Source: Allantophomopsis cytisporea (Eukaryota; Ascomycota; Leotiomycetes; Phacidiales; Phacidiaceae). Taken from it: a stretch of 64,000 nucleotides of DNA. The stretch spans positions 620,001-684,000 of the forward strand of contig CP103021.1 of the NCBI GenBank assembly GCA_024752435.1, read 5' to 3'. Positions 57,589 through 64,000 of this stretch are shown piece by piece. The first letter of the stretch is position 1. Every line of letters begins with the position of its first letter. A program made the translations under genes and the position numbers. The notes beneath the pieces are model-generated. The model was not told the origin of the DNA. It did no database searches and saw nothing but the letters and a program-made list of their open reading frames with translations.

Positions 57589-59426
57589 ATGGATTGGAAT
57601 AATACTGACAAGGACAAGCATGAGGTTGTTCGAGCTCCTACAGCAGCCAGTGTGGATTATGGGGAGGTCAAGTCGAGTGATAATGATGCTAGGAAGTTGG
57701 CAGGTGTGTAAACACATAACTTTAGAATGAATTGAAGCTGACATTGGTTTAGAGATGGGGTATGCTTTACAGAGGAGGAATTTACAAAGCGTTTATCTGA
57801 CTTCTCAATAGGTATGAGCAAGATATGAAGCGAAATTTCTCAGTATGGAGTGTATTAGGTGTAGGCTTCTCATTGTGAGTATGGCCGATATTGATGTCCC
57901 CGCACAACGAACCATCTGGACTAAGAACATTTTCTGACATTACTTCGCAACAACAGAACAAATTCCTGGTGGGCAATATCCGCGGCACTTATTACAGGGA
58001 TCAATTCAGGAGGCCCGGTCCTCATTGTCTACGGCATCATCGGCGTACTCCTTATTTCCATATGTGTAGGGATTTCTCTCTCCGAGCTCGCCAGTGCCCT
58101 TCCAAATGCCGGCGGACAATACTTCTGGGCAAACGAACTGGCTCCCAAGAGATACGCCAAGTTTGCTTCTTTCCTAACGGGCTGGTTTGCATGGGCAGGC
58201 TCTATGTTTACGAGTGCTTCTGTTGCTCTTGGGGTTGGTAGTGCCGCCATGGGATGCATTCAGCTATTTCACCCAGACCTGTAAGCTCTCGAGACCGAAC
58301 TCTCTTTCACCACGCATAGATCAGCTGCTGATAATCTCAATCCAGAGCAATCAAACCCTGGATGGTCTTTGTAGGCTACCAAATCATCAACACATTCGCC
58401 TTCATGTTCAATTGCTACGGACGATCCCTCCCCCTAATCTCCACCTTCTCATTATGGTGCTCACTCCTCTCCTTCTTCATAATCCTCGTCGTCGTCCCAG
58501 CAAAAGCACCCACCCACGAGACAGCCAAATTCGTCTTCGCGAACTTCGTAAACAATACAGGCTGGAAGCAAAACGGTATCGCCTTCATCGTGGGACTGGT
58601 GAACACAAATTGGGCCTTCGCATGCCTGGACTGCGCAACGCACCTGGCAGAAGAAGTGCAGCAGCCAGAACGCATGATCCCAATCGCCATCATGGGCACC
58701 GTCGGAATCGGCTTCGTGACGTCGTGGACCTACTCAATCGCCATGTTCTTCAGTGTGAACGACCTGTCGCAGTTGCTGGGCACCGAGACCGGTGTACCTA
58801 TCCTCGAGCTCTTCTACCAAGCGCTCGGCAATAAGGCCGGCGCTGTTGTCCTTGAAACTCTCATCATCGTCACTGGTGTTGGCTGCCTCATCGCTTCACA
58901 TACCTGGCAGTCACGCCTGTGCTGGTCGTTTGCGCGCGACAGAGGCCTGCCGGGTTCGAAGTGGCTTGCTCATGTCCATCCGAAGCTCGATGTCCCGCTC
59001 AACGCTCATATCTGTTCATCTGTTATCGTTGCTGTACTGGGATGTCTGTATCTTGGCTCTACTACCGCCTTCAACTCCATGGTCACGGCATGTATTGTGT
59101 TGCTCTATGTTTCGTATTCCATCCCAGTTATCTGTCTGTTGCTCAAGGGACGCGACAACATCGTCCATGGTCCATTCTGGATGGGGCCGTTGGGTCTCTT
59201 CTCAAACATTGTCTTGCTCCTGTGGACGGTTTTCACGTTGATAATGTATTCGTTCCCTAGCAGTATGCCGGCAGCAGCAAGCACGATGAATTATGTTTGT
59301 GCGGTATATGCCGCTGTTATCATCATTTTACTCACTTACTGGTTCATTAGTGGGAGAAAAACCTATCGGAGTCAGGACGAAAGACATCATGATGCTGAGG
59401 TCATTGAGGAGCGGGTTATTCGTTGA
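57589..59426 (+). CDS. APC-family amino acid/choline/GABA permease
   Basis: Five exons, 57589-57703, 57753-57759, 57812-57874, 57957-58280 and 58346-59426, join in phase to 529 residues. Exon 2 is a 7-nt microexon; splicing it in gives ARKLAEMGYEQDMKRNF, the usual start of the membrane domain. About 12 helices follow. Family marks are FSVWSVLGVGFSLTNSWW, GGPVLIVYGIIGV, LPNAGGQYFWANELAPKRYA, WMVFVGYQIINTFAF, GFVTSWTYSIAMFF and SRLCWSFARDRGLPGSKWL. The pattern is that of fungal Hnm1/Uga4-type transporters, which move choline or GABA-like amines by proton symport at the plasma membrane; the substrate is open. The polar N-terminus (residues 1-40) is cytosolic. An upstream in-frame ATG (57511) is less likely because it lies in AT-rich leader. 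Confidence 0.87.
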
Positions 59427-60328
59427 GAATCTGCTTGGTTTAGGGAGGTGTTGTGATGGGTAATTTTGAATCTGCGAGATTAGAAAATGTATTTTATAAT
59501 GAATAGAAGTATAGCTCTGAAGTCAACTAGGCTTTATCTTCTCGTGGAACCAGTAGGGGTGTTGTGAAAATGTTGGGCCTATATCAGAATATGCTTAATT
59601 TCGTGAACCAGGCCTTTCACGCATGTTTTCGATGCGACAGTTAAGGGGATATTGCCTGTAGTCTGTCTGGTGGTCTATCTATCAGATATCACTGCACCAC
59701 CAGGAGCACTACACAGTCGATTGTCTGGTCGATGTCAATAATCCCTTCGATGTTTTGTCCTATTGTCGTACGTAGTAGGTCATCTTGCTGGGTCATCCGC
59801 GACAAGAAACACAGAATTGAAAATGGCACAAGCCAAGTTCAATACTGCGGTGTCATTCTCTTGCCCGATTAATGGCACCACACAATGGACTTGTATTCGT
59901 CTTGATCATATCATGTCTTGGAACCGCGTTACAATCTCAGACATCTTATCCCCAACATAAATCACGGCTCAAAACACATATTCGCATCGAATGTCATTCA
60001 AGATGTCTCGAACAAATCTGGTATTACGCGAATCTATCCCAAGTGACGGAGCAAATCTAGGTACGTAAGTAACGCTTAACAACCCTTAGCAAAGCAACGC
60101 ACCGCAAGACCCGTTGCAACCCATTTCAATGATCACATACAAAGCCTTCTATAACCATATCCTGCAGCCTAATTGACTAGCTTGACTCGCCCGAAATCAC
60201 GCATCAACCCGAGATTAACGCCATACGAGGAATCCAATGCAGGAAGAGGAAGACCGAGAAATCCGTAAAGCATCAAAGAGATCTTTTCCAATTTTTTTTC
60301 TTTTTCTTTCATTCATTTCTTAGGTAAT
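59427..60328. other. Intergenic, transporter to short-chain dehydrogenase (convergent)
   Basis: 902 nt without a supported gene. Two overlapping small plus ORFs near 59763-60060 are not convincing. Confidence 0.45.
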
Positions 60329-61489
60329 TTAGATACCGGTGCCACGGATGGCATCGACCTGGGAGCTCTGGAGAGCGTTGTTCTTTGGGCCTGGGAGAGC
60401 TGGACCCTCTGGGGTGACATAAGCCTTAGTCATACCTCCATCAACGATGAAGTCCTGGCCGTTGATGAAAGAAGCCTCATCGGAAGCAAGGAAGAGGACA
60501 GCTTGAGCCTGCTCAATAGCCTCACCGAAACGTCCGGATGGGAAGTGAACCTCACGACGGTGTCTCTTTGGCTGATCGTCTCCGAGCCAGTCCTGGAGGA
60601 GAGGGGTATTGAGAGGAGCTGGGCAGAGAGCGTTGAAGCGGAAGCCCTCACGAGCGTGAACGATGGCAAGCTCACGGGTCATGGCGAGGACAGCACCCTT
60701 GGAGGCAGTGTAGGCGAGTTGAGGAGTGGCGGATCCGACAAGGGCAACAACGGAGGCGGTGTTGATAATAGAACCCTTGGTCTTGTTGTGCTTGCGCATA
60801 GAGATGACGGCGTGCTTGGAACCGTACCAGACACCCTTAACGTTGATGGCCTGGGTAAGATCCCAGATCTTCTCTGGGGTGTCAATGGCATCAGCATCAT
60901 CTGCGTGCATAATACCGGCGTTGTTGAACATGATATCGATTCCACCCCATGCATCGACGTGGTCAATAAGGGCCTTGACGTCAGACTCCTTGGAAACATC
61001 GCAAACCTGAACCTCAACCTTGTGGGCGGATGGAACAAGCTGGTTCAGCTTGGCTGAGGCCTTCTCCAATGCTGGAGCGGAGATATCAGCCATGAGGACA
61101 TTAGCTCCCTCCTTAGCAAAGAGAATACAGGTCTCGAGACCAATGCCACTGTGATATGTTAGTTCGTGCTTATTTTGGTGCTGCTCGTCTAGGAGCAGAT
61201 CCGTGGCAAATGCGGTCTAATATCCCCCTGTGACCATATCCACGTGATCTTAGTGGAAAATCGGCCATTGATGACAAAGAGCCTTTCAATTGCGCTTTCA
61301 ATGCTATCAAAAGCCATCGGAATAAGGGAGACACCCAAATGAGAGGACTTTGAAGGACGTCTGGGATAAGAATGCGAAGGAATTCAGAGATAGTACATAC
61401 CCGGCGGCACCAGTGACGACGGCGTTCTTTCCGTGCAAACGGCCCATGCCGATGCTGTTGATGGTGTGAGGGGTGGAAGTTCCAGACAT
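60329..61489 (-). CDS. Short-chain dehydrogenase/reductase
   Basis: Exons 61401-61489 and 60329-61148 join in phase to 302 residues. The 252-nt intron between them is long for this window. The Rossmann motif TGAAGGIG is completed by the splice (residues 26-33). Further SDR marks are NNAG (105-108), the NTAS strand with Ser162 and the catalytic Tyr176 and Lys180 in YTASKG. A typical FINGQDFIVDGGMTKAY block lies near the C-terminus. The C-terminal extension (PEGPALPGPKNNALQSSQVDAIRG) is about 25 residues longer than the core. There is no signal or membrane segment, so it is a soluble NAD(P)-dependent oxidoreductase; substrate unknown. Strong codon bias suggests good expression and generates antisense frames. 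Confidence 0.88.
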
Positions 61490-64000
61490 CTTGAGAGAGT
61501 TCTATATCACAGAAAAGATGATTGTGGTCTGAAGGTGAGAGAAGAAATTGTATCAGCAGATGCTTCTCCAGTATCAGAAAGTTTTGAAAAGGCGATTCTC
61601 GCTAGCCCAAGGACGGCGAAAGTATTTCGCTTTTCAGAATGCAGCGAAAGGGCGATGATAAGGACTCAATGACTTACAATGAAGAGGCTCGATATACGAT
61701 GAGGTTGTATCGAGAACGTTGAGGTTTGAAGGAGGAGTGGATTAATATAGGTAGGTGGTGGATACTTATGATGTTTGATGCCAGATGGTTCTTTCTGGTT
61801 GTGCGGTCAGGAAATTATTAAGTATTATTATATGGATTGGCTTGGTATGGTCCATGCAGAGCCTATGATGTGTCATGAATAATGGGAGGTGCGCTTCCGA
61901 AGCCGGTGATTTCTCGTGCGTAGGAAGCGTAGGAAGCGTAGGAAGCGTGTTTCCAGGAGCGTGGAAGGGTGGAAACGCTTATTCTTACTTAGGAGCAACA
62001 CGGCGGAACACTCACAGACTTAGAACATACGTAGTGGCAGCACATCGGCCGGTAAGAGGTACTTAGAGAGAAGAGACAGACAGACAGACCCGTTCGCCTT
62101 TGAGTAAGGTATCTTAGAGGATACATCCATACAGTAGATTCGATAGGAGGGGCCGGCGTTGACTTTTCTTTTGACACTTCCTTTTCTTACCTTATCTATT
62201 CTACTTCAAGCCACCACCAAGCCAGCCTTGTACTTCTTCGCCGCAACACACGAACCATCCGGGATTCGATACCAAGCGTACCTAAGTACACAGAACAATC
62301 GGATCTTTACAATTTCTTCAATCGCCTTCGAACCCTTATGTACTTTAGATTAGAGTAGCATAGCCAGGAGAAGGATTTCGAAGGACCAACTTCACTTTCG
62401 ACCATCTCGACCGACCATCTTCGAGAAGCCTACCCGGATAGTCCTGTCAACTCTCTCAAGCAGTATGTACTGTACACTCACTCAGTCACCAAAACCGAGA
62501 CAGACAGTGTGAGGGAAGCGCCTTGCTACTCCTACGCGAGCTACTCGAACCTCTCCATCTGTTTGCTGAACGGATTTGGTGACGGCAAAAAGAGGAGTTC
62601 GTGCATGATGCGGCGATGAATGAGAAGGAATCAGTCATAGAATTTCGATGACTGGCTCGCCCGTGCAATATGATGTGATACTGCTACATCGAAATCGATA
62701 CGACAACATACGCATAGATTGGTGCAGCGGTTTGTATGGTCCACAGCATCGCGGGGAAGCACAGTCGTATGTAAAGTGTGTCCCGAAGACATAATTCTCT
62801 GGGTGATGTGTAATGCTGCGTTCATCGACTCGTGATCCGGGGAACTTTCTGGGATGTCTATCGCGGCTTTTGATCCAGACCGCCAAGGCTACTGTCGGAG
62901 CGCTGTTGGTGCTGTTCATGATCACCTCCAGGGTCCGGTCGCACCAAGGTCCAGTGCACCAGGTGCTGCAAACAAAGACAAGACAAGTCAGATAAGACCC
63001 CTCATTGAACTCAGACATATCATTATCGTCATCATCATCGTCATGTCAATGTTATCGTGTAAATGTGATCTCATTCGTAATACCCGGCGAAAGAATATAT
63101 GGATTGACTTTTTTTTTCGTAAGGAGTAAAGTCAGATTCGAGACGTTATGACTTGGACTTGTATTGTTTTGCCCCTCACTACTCGGTTTGCGGCCCCTCT
63201 ATTCTACTCCACGAAAGAAAAGAAAAAAAGCTCGAACATCTTGCCGTGTCAGTGTTTGGCATGAAAGTCGGGATCTGAGGTCGATTGCGATAAAGACAGA
63301 AATGGACTTTTTTCCACGCCGATCAACGGATCGAAGTGAGATAGGAGATGGAATGTGCACAGCCAAAAGTGACAACGACTCGACGATAGATGACAGACTG
63401 TATTCTAGTAATAAAACTCAGCTACTTTAGTCAATGATTGGTTGGGTTATTTTTGTAAGTACAGTAGTAATAGCCACAACAATCAATCATCGCTCAGCCA
63501 TTCCTTTTCGCTGGGCAAGTTGGGACTCACAGTTAAACATTCGTTACCTCCTCTCATCATGTCATTCGCAGCGTGCTAGGTAGGTGGGAGAGTTCGGTAG
63601 CTCTATCGCATCTGTGCAAAGGGATTGACTGGCTTCATAATCAATTCACTAAGCATCTCACAAAGACTTGAGGCTCACCACGGCCCCACTCAGACTGCGA
63701 GAAGGAGGAATGCGAAAGGCCTAAGAGATTCTGTTGCACGCGTAGGTAGTTACTGCGATAAGTACTGCCTTACCGGCTAAGTATCCGTACCTTAATTCAT
63801 AGGCTGCACCAGACACGTGCGTGTGTCACATAGCTCGAGTCGAGTTGCTACTTAGGTAGGTACGTAGGTACGGAGGTGTGTAGAGTAGCTTATCGTGAGC
63901 AGCTTACAAGAAAATGTTTCCGCCAATATTCTGATTACCACCAAATAATATTCTTTATGAAATTGCATACCGAATTGCATTAAACACAATCTACTACTTA
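61490..64000. other. Terminal 2.5 kb with no supported gene
   Basis: Begins with the dehydrogenase promoter. Small ORFs on both strands (for example minus 62635-63018, 127 codons) lack family features and their translations look random. The last 250 nt contain several GGTAGGTAC-like words. No RNA gene was recognised. Confidence 0.45.
61921..61947. repeat. Three tandem copies of TAGGAAGCG
   Basis: Perfect 9-nt triplicate, about 430 nt upstream of the dehydrogenase start. It could be a minisatellite or clustered protein sites. Confidence 0.75.

Noticed and set aside
60503..61057. 184-codon plus ORF across the dehydrogenase
   Set aside because: Antisense shadow of the conserved SDR gene.

Overview
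The window looks like nuclear DNA of a filamentous ascomycete. Short GT-AG introns of about 45-65 nt interrupt most genes, with branch sites such as CTAAC or CTAAT. Several products are fungus-specific: translation elongation factor 3, Swc3, Rtc5, carboxypeptidase S and a hybrid histidine kinase. Protein style and AT-rich intergenic DNA suggest a leotiomycete, perhaps a Botrytis/Sclerotinia relative; that placement is inference. I joined exons by hand from splice sites and reading phase. No tRNA, rRNA, CRISPR array, origin or intact transposon was recognised.

Layout. 0-24 kb is mostly housekeeping: the 3' end of a cornichon/ERV14 gene, splicing factor PRP17, a broken caspase-like gene, chromatin subunit SWC3, an ABHD12-like hydrolase, N-myristoyltransferase, a second alpha/beta hydrolase, mitochondrial ribosomal protein bL36m (RTC6), RTC5, a 68-residue cysteine-rich protein, respiratory supercomplex factor RCF1 and threonine dehydratase ILV1. 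24-33 kb holds an M20 carboxypeptidase, a large membrane protein of unknown function and a hybrid histidine kinase. 33-41 kb is accessory in character: a 406-residue protein I cannot assign, a GH128 glucanase-like gene, an O-methyltransferase and an EthD-like protein. 41-48 kb is gene-poor, with microsatellites, one amino-acid permease and a degenerate stretch that may be an old mobile element. 48-62 kb carries mitochondrial 2-methylisocitrate lyase, elongation factor 3, a DUF6594-like membrane protein, an APC transporter and a short-chain dehydrogenase. The last 2.5 kb shows no supported gene.

The genes are individually transcribed, as usual in fungi. Functional links are loose: RTC6, RCF1, ILV1 and the methylisocitrate lyase serve mitochondrial or branched-chain/propionyl-CoA metabolism, and NMT and eEF3 serve translation and protein modification. 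The methyltransferase next to the EthD-like gene could be part of a small secondary-metabolite locus, but no backbone synthase is present. The most unusual observations are two microexons of 8 and 7 nt, a decayed caspase-like gene that keeps its catalytic His and Cys, a small zinc-ribbon-like gene hidden by an intron, and the unassigned 406-residue protein. I found no clearly new multi-gene system.
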